The notes beneath the pieces are model-generated. The model was not told the DNA's origin. It was given only the letters and a program-made list of their open reading frames with translations, and ran no database searches. From contig NC_085049.1 in assembly GCF_963662255.1 (NCBI RefSeq), positions 64,279,158-64,343,157 of the forward strand: a stretch of 64,000 nucleotides of DNA. The letters run 5' to 3'. The DNA comes from Cinclus cinclus. Lineage: Eukaryota > Chordata > Aves > Passeriformes > Cinclidae. The number at the start of each line of letters is the position of its first letter. Position 1 is the first letter of the stretch. The position numbers and the translations under genes are program-made. This document shows positions 1 through 10,938 of this stretch, in pieces.

Positions 1-3000
1 AGAAACAAGTACAAGAAGTGCTGTAGAAGCAGAGCAGTCTGTTGTAGGCAGCTGTGTCTTGTTAGGATGCTTCTCCCTAACTCTACGCCAGGATGGCTAT
101 CAGTGGTAACACTGACATTAAGTGTCAGAAAAACCTGATATTTTGTCAGAACTTTCACAGAAGATGAGATAATAAGTGATTTATTTGTATTTCTGCTAAT
201 TTAAAGTAGTGTGCAAGTAAGGCAAAGGGCTAGCAAGTTGAACTTTATCAATAATAACCTCTCCTCTAGCACAGATTGTTCAGCTTTTTCTGTAGAGGTG
301 GGCTATCCTACAGCCAATGAGTACAGTGAGAGCTGAGGTGACAGCACTGAGCTGTGGAGTCATTTAGGGGAAAGCAGTGAAACTGGCTGTATCACTGACA
401 AATTAATTTCCACCCTCCGGAAAATATCACTGACATCCCCTCTGTGTCTTTGGGCCAGAAAGAAATACCCAGAACAATGAGATTAGAAACAGATGGATCT
501 ACTGTTATGTCAGAAGTTGGAAATCCTTCATTTTTTCAGCATTTTAAGAAGAGGAATCAAAACATTTTTCAAGTTCTTTGCATGTTCAGTGTTGCACTGC
601 TATGTACAGTTGATGCACATAAGCCTTTCCCAAATACTGTAGACATTAACAGCATCTCTCCAGTAACTGAAAGAGGATACAACTGTATCAAGAATGTCAA
701 GCATTTGTAGAAGCAGATAGTTTGAAAACACACCAGGCAGGTGGCTAAGTTTGCTTGATTGTGTTGACAGGAGAGTAAAGCAACACGTTGTGCTGTGTAA
801 TTTTTTCCAGTTACCAGATGGGACTGGTTGGTACTGGCTGAGCAGACTAGACTGTTCCTGCACCTTTCCTCTCACTGGCTTTTACCTTCATTCATCCTAT
901 CTTCCCTTCTTTACAAATAGTAAAAAATGCCTCCCTTATACACTCCTTTCCACCTCTAACTCTGCTTCAAAATACTATGATCTTGCAATGACTAGAAAGC
1001 ATTGTTGCTCAAGCATTACTGTCCATCAATAAACTCAGAAAAGTGGAGAAGCAGGAGCATAACAGCAGGAAGAGACGTGCAGATGAGTCTTAGAAAAGCT
1101 GTCCCCCAGGAAGTGGAACAAGAGCTGTAACTCTCAGAGCTCAAAGGGAAAGAGTAGCACAGCAATCTGACATAGGAGGCACTGCTAATCGCAATGGAAT
1201 TGCTGACAGTGGAAACAGCCTCTATGCTTAGCTAGTGTCAGGGACAAAAAGATGTCAGGGTACAGGTAAACAGACAAGGAAGATGCGCCCGCTTTCCTGT
1301 CTGCACCTCACCTCTTTTGGCATGTTATGTATAAAGAAGTCTGCACGACTTCCTTTATTGGAGTTGTCCAGGAGAGCAGTGGAGGGGCGTTATCCACAGT
1401 GCCCCAAGTCATGTTCAGAATAGGCAGTTCAGTTGCTTTTGGGGGGCCAAAACCTTTTTGCCATTCTGTATAACAACTGGGCTCTTGTGCATCCTCTGTC
1501 TTTGCATAATTCTTGTATGCACATAACAGTGTAGGACACTGCTGCTGAGGCTGTGGGCTCAGGGAGAGGTTAAGGGGGGAGATGAACTGAAATAGCAGTG
1601 GCTGCCACATCAGAATAATCTCAAGAATGGAGAAGCAAGTGTCAGTTAAGCTGATGGTGGAAGGATCCACCACCATGAAGGAGAAAGAGATGAAGAACAG
1701 AAAAATGGTGAGAGCTCATGCAAAATGACTGTCAAAATGAGTCCTATATACAAATCTTTTTCTGGGCCATTGTTGTCCTAGCTGACTGTCAGCGGAGAAT
1801 GGAGTATTAATATTGTGATTTCTTTTCAACTTCTGGTAATCTCATATCTTCTCTATATTAATAGGGTTTGTGTGTATGATGTAGAAGAGTGCTTAACAGC
1901 CAAGATCTTCCTTCATCTGCACTAGATTTTTACTGATGAAAGGTGACATCTTTTTATGATGTGTCAGTCTTCCTCAGCATATTGCTCACTGATGCTACCG
2001 AACTGGGTCTTCTGCAGTAATTATTGGATTTGGCTTTATTCCTATTTCTAGCCTTTTAAAAAAATTATTATTTAATTAGTTTTCAAAACAGTTTCAGAAA
2101 GTTCCTGCAGGTTTGTCCTTGCACTGTCTGGTCACTCTGAATACAGTGAGCTAAGGCTCACTGATAGTGGTGAGAATCAAACCCATTTATTTCTCTTGGG
2201 AGGAAGACAAAGCCAAGTAATATATGTGTGAGGGGAGAGTGATAATGAGAGGGAAGGACAACAGTTTAGGTGGTGTGTGCTGACTTTGAATTGTAGGAAA
2301 CATTTTGCTTGGGTGGCATATGCATTTGATGAAATCTGTGTTTCCAAATGCTGTAACTACTTATGCGTATCAACCTGGTGTAATCTTTTGTGGGGTTAAT
2401 AGCAGTAAATGTTCAACTTAGATTTTGCTGATTGTCTGGAGGTTTAATTCTTTAAATCCCTTTGGGTAAAGGTGAAGCAAGTGCATAGATTGGGCTGTGT
2501 GCTGTGACCTGGAACAGGATCTTGCTGGAGTACACTAGCATGGGTGGCCTTCAGGAAGGAAGGCAGAGGTTTATTGATATGAGGGGAGTGCAAGGGGGAA
2601 TAGAGGTTTAAAAATTAACAGAAAACCCCTCAGTTTTATCACTTCAAATAAGACCTTTCAGCTGTGACTATCAGTAAGAAAATCAAGAGCAGACCTTCTG
2701 CAAAGCATGTCAAAAACATACAAAGAGTGGTGATACTGGAGCATCCTAAAGTCTGAGCAAAACAAGTTTGCGTGCCCAAAACTGCAGTACACTTGTACCA
2801 CTAAAATGCATAAGGTGAATGTAGTGCAGCAGTTGTGCAGTGTGCCAGCAACAGTGGGTGTTTGGAGACACCTCTCAGGTGGGCATGCAGCTGCCCCTGC
2901 CAGCACTGTGTCCCTGGCAGTGAGGTGCCAGTTGGATACAGACCATCAGATCTTTTTTATTATATGCTGGCAGAAGCTGAAGGGGTGGAGAAGGAGGCTG

Positions 3001-4086
3001 ATGAGGGCAAATCAGCACTAGGGAAGTTTTGCTAAATGGAGAGTATCTTTAATATGTAAGAAATCAGAATACAGGACCTGGGCAAGCTGGGAAGGACAGG
3101 ACAGGCTGAATAGAGCCCAACAAGCTCACTTGCTTACAGGGACTCCCTCAGAACCCTCCTTCCTCACACCCCTTTGCTGTTGCATCTGGTATCTCCATTT
3201 AACCCAGCACTGCCAGGTTTTTCCTGCTGCACGACTCAGTGCAGGTTGCCAATTGGAGCATTATCCATTTGTGGGCTGTGTTTGCTATGTTGGAGTTGCA
3301 GGGGGAAAAGTCCATGGATATGTATCTCCAAATCAGGGCTTCTGTGTGTTTCTTATTTTCCATGCACCCTGTCCCATTTGCCAGTCTTTCGAAGTGACAC
3401 AGGCTACCTTTCCCCCCCTCACTGCTGCCAATGTCCTGCATTCTCTCTCCTACAGCCAGTGGCTCTGGGAGCTCCTCCAGCCCCTTTGGGTTCCAGCAGT
3501 GATGCTGTGTGTCGGAAGAAACACGGGAGATGAGCATTCTTCTGTTATGCTCTCCACAGCTGTGTCTCTCTTCCACTGTCACCTCCCTAAGAATTCTTTC
3601 TTTTCTCCCACAGTGTAAGTTGTCTCTTCAAGGATGAGCAAGACTTGCAAAGCTGAGATAACCAGACAGGGCGAGAGGGGTAGGGGATATTAATGACTTC
3701 CTTGAAGAACCCTAGGAGTTCATGGTAACATGGAAGGGGTTGAAAAAAACAAACTTAGGTCAGTGGATGTAGCCTCTGTTTTCTTGTTTCCTTTTCAAGT
3801 TTTCAGCTGCTAAGGATGAAATCTTCCTCTAAAATCTGAGGATGTATCAGAAGTGATGTTGCAGCTTCGCATTCAGACAGGAAGACAATTCTGTTGAGCT
3901 GAGTACTAGGTCATGCTTTCCTTGCCTAAGATGTTTTGAATTTTTTTAATGTAGCTGACAGATGCTCTTTACTTGCACTCAGCTCTTAAAACTGGCTACT
4001 TTCCATTTCACACAGAGCTATTATTAGCAGAAACTTGGGAGCAGATCAAATTTGATACACCATGAAAAATTGTGCAAATCCTTGTT
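1..4086. other. Non-coding sequence, no gene recognised
   Basis: I read both strands and found no recognisable exon, RNA gene or transposon. The longest open frame is 162 codons on the plus strand at 3130-3618. It is Cys/Leu/Pro-rich with no domain I can name, it overlaps open frames in other phases on both strands, and no convincing splice sites delimit it. I treat it as chance. A short patch near 3075-3125 faintly recalls CR1 wording but is too short to call. Confidence 0.6.
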
Positions 4087-4141
4087 TTTCTGTGTAGGAA
4101 AGCTGAGGCACAGAGAGGCTCAGTGCTAAAGGTTAAGCAGT
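4087..4141 (-). mobile_element. Ancient MIR SINE fragment
   Basis: Read on the minus strand, this stretch contains the MIR core wording (CCTCTCTGTGCCTCAG followed by a TTTCC block), with the flanking bases also alignable to the MIR consensus as I remember it. MIR is a tRNA-derived SINE that spread early in amniote history, and birds keep only old, decayed pieces. This piece is about 55 bp, has no detectable ends or target-site duplication, and has no coding role. The identification rests on memory of the consensus. A chance match is possible but unlikely over the roughly 25 best-matching bases. Confidence 0.6.
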
Positions 4142-6509
4142 GGATTGTGTACCAGAACTAAAATTAAACATGAATTTCTCATTTTGGGTTTTCTGTTTGC
4201 CTTTTAGCTCGTACAGCTGTTTTCCAGTGCTGGTAACCCCAGTGGAGTTGTTTTGGCTGTTTAAATCTAAGGTGTATGTGTTTTCTGTCATTGCCTCAAC
4301 CTGTCATACTTACCAAAACTGAGTTACTTGGACTACTCACGTAGCCTTTAAAGGTTGATCTTAGATTGTCAAAATCTTATAGGAATTATGTCCTTGTGCA
4401 CAGGATTTTACAGGATGCTTTTTAGTTGTTTGCAGCTACAGCTTTTTTTTTTTTTCTAATATATGGTAAGCCTTTTGCATATAAAGGTTTTCTGCAGCTG
4501 TTTTACAAGGAATCCATGCTCTTACAGACAAGAGAGACTACTCAAAACAATTATATTGAAAGCTAGGAGAAATAAGACTTAGAGAATAATATTTAAAATA
4601 AATACTGGAAATGCATGTACAGGCTGTATCCCTAGATAGAAAATGTATTTCAGTCAGCTGAAAAGTTGACAAATATAATCATTGTGATGAAGTTACCTGT
4701 GCACTATTTGTACTTAATTTCAAATGGTTTAATCCAGATTTTTATTTCTGGAATGGAACTTTCATATAGTGTTTGTTTGCAATCAATTCCTGCAATTGTA
4801 AAGTCACTCTTGGTAATATCTATCAATCTCAGATTACATTATCTGGGAGTTAGTAAATCTGTATGTAAGTGTCCTGTACTTGATTTTGCAGAAACTTCAG
4901 TGTTTAGGCACTGTTTAAACACTCTAAAATACTGGTTAGACATCACAGTCAATATAGTTTTATACGCAGTTTTTTGGAATGTATGTTGGTTTCCTTATGA
5001 GGCATTTTGTTCTATGCATACCCCTGTTTGTCTAGTAAGAGACAGAATCTAAGAAAAGCTTCCTTAATGCAATGAGAATATTATTTGGTAGATATTAAAG
5101 AAGCTCTCTTCTAGTTCACAGAAATTAGATAATTAGATGTAAGAAGTAAGAGTTAGTTATTTCTCACAAAAGAGGTTTTTGCAACAAAATTTTCTAGTAT
5201 GTTAGGACAGAATTCAAGTGGTTGGTAATGCAATGTATTTAGCAAAAGCTTCTTGTGGATTAATTTCTTCTGAAAATTCACCGTTTTCTCATTATTATAA
5301 CTACATAATTCCCATGTACAGTTCTCAGTGCTGTCTCATGAACATTTAATGAGTTTTCAGTTCTCCAGGTATACAGAGGTACTGTGATGTCTGATCTGTG
5401 AGAACACCATAGTGTCCTTCAGAAAGTCAGCTTGGGTGCCAAGCTGTAATTTAGTTTCTACTAAAGAATGATTTTACAGAATGGAAAATTCCAACGTTGA
5501 GATCTCATTGGCTTTCAGAAAAAAAAGTTGTGAACATAACTTCCCTTTGTGCTTTTTTACAAACCTGGGTGTGGAGTTCATGTACTCTTGCTTTCTTTCC
5601 CCCTTGCTCAAATGATTTCTTTCTGGTGTTAATCAGAGAAATTGTTCTCACATGGGCTGGTCCTGAAGGCTGGTGAGTTGTTAATGGAATGGTGCATGTC
5701 ATCTGCTCTCAACCATAGCATAGTATTCTGGGGTAACTGGGGATAAGTCCTCTGAAGTTTCTTTCCTGTTATCCTCTCTGTTTTATTAAATGGGCAGCCT
5801 GTCCAAATAAACAGAATTGAAAAGGAAAAATACATGTTTTGATGTCTGGGTGTTGGAGATGTATGTACTAGTGCTTGTTTTTCTTTCCCTGGGCATGATG
5901 AAATGGTACATTGTAGTGGCCTTATTTTTCTTGGCTCTGCTCCTTAGTTTCTCTTATGTGGATGCAAAATAATAAAAAGGAACTTGAACCACATCATATC
6001 TGGGAACTTATAGTTTAAAACATGTCCCAGTGCACAGATTGCACCACACAGTTGAAAAAGGAGAATTGCAACTAGTTTAGTTGTTTTGATGTAAGGTTTA
6101 TAGGAATCAGTCTTACACTGAGTTTTCCTTGAGGTCTTGCATACCTTTTGTCCTCTTTAGGGTTTTCACTGCAGTGCTTTTGTTGAAACCATACTCAGTT
6201 CTACATAGAAAGGACTTGATCAGCACACTTGATGAACAGGCAAACAGCTGCTGAAGGAACAGGACTTCCTGGGTCAGCTTCAGTGTTGAATCTGAGATGT
6301 TGTCTGACTGGGATTAGTGTTGGAGTACCTGTACTTGTGTGGTTATGTCAGGCTTTCTTATCCTTGTGATATTTTAAGTGTCATTCTATGTATTTCTTAC
6401 GTGTCTCCGGCAACTTAATCCAGTGCTCCTGGCTTCCCATTCATATCCCTTCAGGGCTTCTTCCATTTTGCTGTCAGATCTGTTTGGGCACTAGCACACT
6501 TATCAAGAC
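4142..6509. other. Non-coding sequence, AT-leaning
   Basis: Nothing beyond short poly-T runs (for example T13 at 4443-4455) was recognised. The 128-codon plus-strand frame at 4666-5052 is rich in Ile, Leu, Val and Tyr, as expected from translating AT-rich DNA, and shows no known domain. Confidence 0.55.
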
Positions 6510-6782
6510 TCAGAATGGATCCACCTGAAAAGAACCATTTATTTTGCTGGGTTGCTTTACAGAGATATCAGCTCTCTGATCGAGTTCATTGCTTGGTTGC
6601 TCAAACATCCTAGCTGGCAGAACAGTAGAGGGATCTAAGATGAAGAAGTTGTTCACACTATGTGAAACAGTGCTGCTGCCAGACAGGAAACCCATGTCAC
6701 TGCACTGCCCTGAACTGCTTGTTCTATATGCTCTGCATCTGAGGGACCAAAGACCTATCTTGCTGTCCTTTACCCAGAGCAT
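6510..6782 (-). other. Mildly protein-like open frame, unrecognised
   Basis: A 90-codon minus-strand frame ends in TGA at 6510-6512. Its second half has a balanced, globular-looking composition (Ser/Asn/Asp/Glu/Gln/Lys with spaced hydrophobics, for example SVNNFFILDPSTVLPARMF) and ordinary codon choices, unlike most frames here. It could be a lone exon, a decayed retrocopy or chance. I see no strong donor or acceptor pair: a CAG/GTGGAT step near its end is a poor donor, and an AG precedes it near 6695. A 105-codon plus-strand frame (6589-6906) overlaps it, so at most one of the two is real. I do not assign a function. Confidence 0.2.
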
Positions 6783-7099
6783 TCAGTCTTGCTCCATGTT
6801 GACTAAAGAGGAAAGAACACAGGTTTATGCTTTTAAGAATTATGTTTCACTTGCTCCTGTGAAGAACCTTGGGGACCTTTTTAAAGTCCCATTAAATGAA
6901 AGATGAAGTGACGTTCAAGAAATTCAAGCTTCCTGCATTTGCCTTTAGCAGGGGAATCCAGCTCCAGGTGATGAAGCAGGAGAGGAGCTGTAGGATAATA
7001 CTGATGAATCTTCTTGGATTCAGTTTCTGAATTTTGTGGCAAGTGACATCATGCTAAATGGATCTATTCTCCATTATTCCTTGGTTTCTCTTGTTCTGC

Positions 7100-7113
7100 T
7101 TTTTTTTTTTTTT
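7100..7113. repeat. Poly-T run (T14)
   Basis: Homopolymer of fourteen T read directly. No retrocopy body is recognised next to it on either strand. Confidence 0.9.
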
Positions 7114-7621
7114 AACATTATACAGAACTGAAGGCATAATAGCCTTTTTACACTTAAGGACATTTAAAGCTGTAGGCTTGCTTTCTCTCTGTTCCACAAT
7201 CATAATTGCAAATGAAGAAGGGGGTAGATAAAGGGAATCGTCCAACATCAGAACTACATTTAATCATTCTGGTCTGTGGATAAGAGTTTAAAGATGTGAT
7301 TAGAGTTTGAAATTACAAAAAAAGAAAATAATAGAAGATGCACTGTAGTTGCTTACAATAAATGGAATAAGAAGATGGAAGAGTGTCTTAAATTTGATTC
7401 CATTCATTTCTCATCAGATAAGGTAGGAGTAGTTGAGTATTTAAATAACATTTCATTTTTTTAAGTGAACATTTCTGAAGCTAATATATCCAACTGCACA
7501 AGTTTTATGTGCAAATTTATTTTCCCATGTCAGCCTGATCTCTGTGGAAAATGTAGACTTAAGATATGACAAGTAAAACTATCATCCTTGAAGTATAGTT
7601 TCTTCCAGGCTTAAGATATGA

Positions 7622-7683
7622 GTAATGGTTGGACTCAGTAAACTCAGATGTCTTTTTCAACCTTAATGATTATATGGTATCAG
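7622..7683 (+). mobile_element. CR1 LINE 3' tail fragment
   Basis: The stretch reads as a decayed CR1 3' end: a 'GGTTGGACTC..T.A.CTCAGA' block, then 'TTTTTCAACCTTAATGATTATATGG', resembling the usual 'TTCCAACCT.AATGATTCTATG' terminus. CR1 elements are the dominant avian LINE and are normally 5'-truncated, so a tail of about 60 bp is typical. Only the 3' untranslated end is present and no reverse-transcriptase sequence remains. A 12-bp direct repeat (CTTAAGATATGA at 7558-7569 and 7610-7621) sits just upstream. It might relate to the insertion but is not a convincing target-site duplication. Confidence 0.65.
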
Positions 7684-10194
7684 AGGAGCATTATTTTTCA
7701 TATATTGTACTTGACATACAAAGCCTCCTGGATTTATTTAACTTGAACATTTTTAGACACCTGTCTAACTCACCTGTGTTTGACTGACTAAGAAAAAATA
7801 TCTTTGCAGGTAACCCGGCTGTATGCCTATTTGTAGTCCATTAAATGAGGCATTCATATGTAATTTTTAAACAGCTGATCTTTAGTGACTTCACAAGGAC
7901 ATGTACTTAACACTAGATACCTTTGCAGTTGCATCCACTACATCTGTTCATACTCACAAATGTGTGTCTCATATTCTTGGAGGGTTTGGCATTTGCACTG
8001 TGAGGATCCCATGCTCTGAATTTCTCAATATAATGCACTGGCTTCTCAGGCAAACTGAAAGGGGAGAAAAGTGTTTAATGCACAAGCTGGCAGGTGGAAT
8101 TTTTCTTGTATTAGCCCTGAAATGACACCATATGTTTGTGATTTCTTTTTTTTTAAGGAGTAAGTGGATTTCAGGTTTTTGTTCCCTTTTAAATTACCAG
8201 AACTACTATGGGTCCACCTAGAAGCTTGAGTAAACATGCAGTTGTAAGAAAAATAGTGGCTGCCTAAGATTATCCACACTATTGAGAATGAATTTGAAGC
8301 TGTTCTGGCTTTCTTTATACATGGCAATGGATTACCTCGTGTTCAATTTCTGGTTTCCCATACTCCCAGATTTTGTTTTTCAGAATTTTTGCCCACTATG
8401 TCTTTGTACAATTAGTTCTCCCTCAGTGTAGTAGTTTGACCTTACCATTTCTGAATTGCATCTCGTGTTTTCTCAAGGCCATTTTGAAGTCTGTTTATTC
8501 CCACTGTGGTGCTTGCAACACTGCTCAGCTTGTTTTCATTTGAAAGGTGTCTTTGGTACTCTAGCAGACAAGACAGTAATGGAAACAGAATAAGAGTCAT
8601 GCACCTGTCTAACAGGAACTCTCTGTAAGTACTCCCAGTGTATGAAATTACTTAGAGGAACCTAGTGAAAATTACTCTTTGAATAGTTTTCCAGCTAGTT
8701 TTGTTGTCAGCATACAATCTCTGTTCCTTTACAATAGTCACATGTTTGATTATGAACATTTTGTGTGAGATAGTATCAAAAAGCCTTATTAAAGCAAAAA
8801 CCGTGTCATCCTCCAAGGTATTGCCTACAGCCACAGGCAATTTTACCTTCTAACCATCTAAAGAAAAAAATATTTCTTACATGCTTGTTTTTCAGTTCAG
8901 CAGGCTGTCTATTGAAAATAGAAGCGTTGACAAAAGGAGGTTTTGCTAGAATGAAGAAAATATAGGGATTTCTTCAAAGAAAGACATTTTTGTTTTAAGA
9001 AAAAAATTAGGAACCAGTCAAATAACTGGGTAAATAAAATTCTTCTGCACAACCTAGCCTGCCTTCGAGACTGGTGATCCTTTAAAATCCAAATCTCTCC
9101 TGCAGTTAGATACTTTGAACTTCAAGGTTTCTAAGAAGAGAATACTGGTTGTCTCCTAAGAAATGGAGAGGAAGTTAGAGCTTTAACGAGTGTGTCTGGA
9201 TTACAGGATGTAGCAAGAAACGACTAAGTAACCATAAATTCCCTGCTTCAGAGGCATCTTGGAAGATCTTTGAATAATGATGTAGTTTATAAAAGCTTCC
9301 AGAATTTTATTTTTCCTGCTTTGTGGCTGTTTTTTTTGTTTGGTTGTTTGTGGGTTTTTTTTGTTTTGTTTTTTTTTGTTGTTGTTTTTGTTTTTTTAAA
9401 TTTCACTTTGCAGAAGTAGTAGATAGTCAGTATGTCTGATGTCAGGTAGCTATGTGAGGAATAACTAACTTCAATGCGAAACCTGTTAATTGAACTCAAA
9501 ATAACCTGCAATACAGATTAAGCCATGAAATGCCATTGTCGACACATTTTCCTCAGTAATAGGAGATGTATATACTATTTCTCTCCTTGAGTGAGTATGT
9601 TGATTTCTCTTTTAGCTTAGTGGCAGCACTAAATGTCATTGTGAAAATCTGCCCGTTGTAAACAAAGTCTCTTCATGATATCAAGCTGTTTTAGTTCCTA
9701 CCTCAGCACAAATACTCTGCCTCCTTATTTCCTTTTATTTATTTTCTTTTTAAGCATGACTATCATGCTGATAGATTCACAGTTAACTCTTTGTGACTTT
9801 ACTTTTCATGAGTTAAAAGACATTTTGAACTTTTTCATTTGCTGTACATTTAAAACATTAGATCCTTGTGTCTCTTTCTCTTCTACTAAAAGTCCTTTGC
9901 CAGAAGACCTTGATTTGATACTATAGCAGTGCAGGATCATAGGGTTGCTCTTACAAAACCCAGCAAGATCTGTTTCACAGAATAGTTCTGATTTCTGCAA
10001 AGCTTGTTTGACAGTGAAATTAGAGGTTGCTTAAGGCTGCTGCTATATTAGTTCAGCACAGTGATAGATCAGTTGCAGCATTTCCTTACTCCTTGGAGTA
10101 AGACTAATTTCTAGAACTACAGTTGGCTTGAATACAGTAAGAACCATCAAAAGTCTTAAAAGCAGAATCTGTGATGAAAGATGATGAGAGAAAG
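7684..10194. other. Non-coding sequence
   Basis: No gene or transposon recognised. It contains the T-rich tract listed separately. All open frames are shorter than 95 codons and unrecognised. Confidence 0.55.
9330..9397. repeat. T-rich low-complexity tract (TTTG/TTG)
   Basis: About 68 bp of T runs interrupted by single or paired G. On the minus strand it is an A-rich CAAA/CAA tract. It could be the decayed A-rich tail of a retroposed sequence, but no body is recognisable beside it. Confidence 0.85.
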
Positions 10195-10240
10195 CTTATT
10201 TAGCTTGGAGAAGAAAAGACCGAGGGGAAATGTGACAGTC
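10195..10240 (+). mobile_element. Possible CR1 LINE remnant
   Basis: The phrase running from 'TTTAGCTTGGAGAAGAAAAG' to 'GAGGGGAAATGTGAC' resembles the CR1 ORF2 stretch that reads 'TTCAGCCTGGAGAAGAG..GGCTG.GGGGAGACCTCAT', which is also seen at about 15.45 kb in this window. Only some 40 bp match and nothing extends on either side, so this may be coincidence. Confidence 0.35.
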
Positions 10241-10848
10241 TGACACAGTTTGAACACAGTCTAGCTAGGTTACCCTAGATTGATGTTATTTCTAGTGGTG
10301 CTATGAAGTTATTTGTAGTGAGTTGGTCTCTGAGCTAGTGGAACAATTGGAGGGTGGGTTGATGTAGGAAAGTACTGCAGCTGTACCCATAAGGTGTATG
10401 CTCAGGTGCAGGTTCTCAGCTTGTCCAGCTTGTTCTAGAACTCATTTGATGGCTTGCTGTTAGATTGCAAAACTGCTGAAGTTTTGCACAGCTGATCAGT
10501 AATAATCTTCTTTATTCCCAAAATAAAGAATGAGTCAGCAGAGGGGAACTGATAACCCTTGCCAAGAGCAGGGTGAGGAAAATCTTCCTGTTGGGAGCTA
10601 CCCTCTGATACTTTCCTTTCCTTGGGCTCCAGGAGGTAGAGGCATATATCTCTACTTAGCCTAATGGCCCTCATTCAGTGATCTAGCAGTTTTTATTCTG
10701 ATTAAAAGTTCTGACACAGTAGGTAAATTAGAGAACCCTGTAGCACTTACACCCTGGCTCTTTTTTTACTGCTATTTCTCCTTATGAACCCTGAGGGGTC
10801 CCATAGTTGGCAGCCAAATAGTATGTTCAAAGTTAGCAGGGTTGGGAA

Positions 10849-10938
10849 TTTTTGTTTGGTTTTTGGCATTTTTGTTGTTGGATTTGGGTTTTTAAATGTT
10901 TGTTTGTGTTTTTTATTGTTGTTGTTTTGGGTTTTTTT
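10849..10938. repeat. T-rich low-complexity tract (TTTG/GTT)
   Basis: Roughly 90 bp of TTTG, GTT and poly-T units read directly. Like the 9.3-kb tract it has no recognisable associated element. Confidence 0.8.

Noticed and set aside
3075..3125. CR1 fragment
   Set aside because: Only scattered words resemble CR1 and there is no continuous match.
3130..3618. 162-codon open frame as a gene
   Set aside because: It is overlapped by open frames in other phases on both strands, has irregular Cys/Pro-rich composition, no domain and no splice context.
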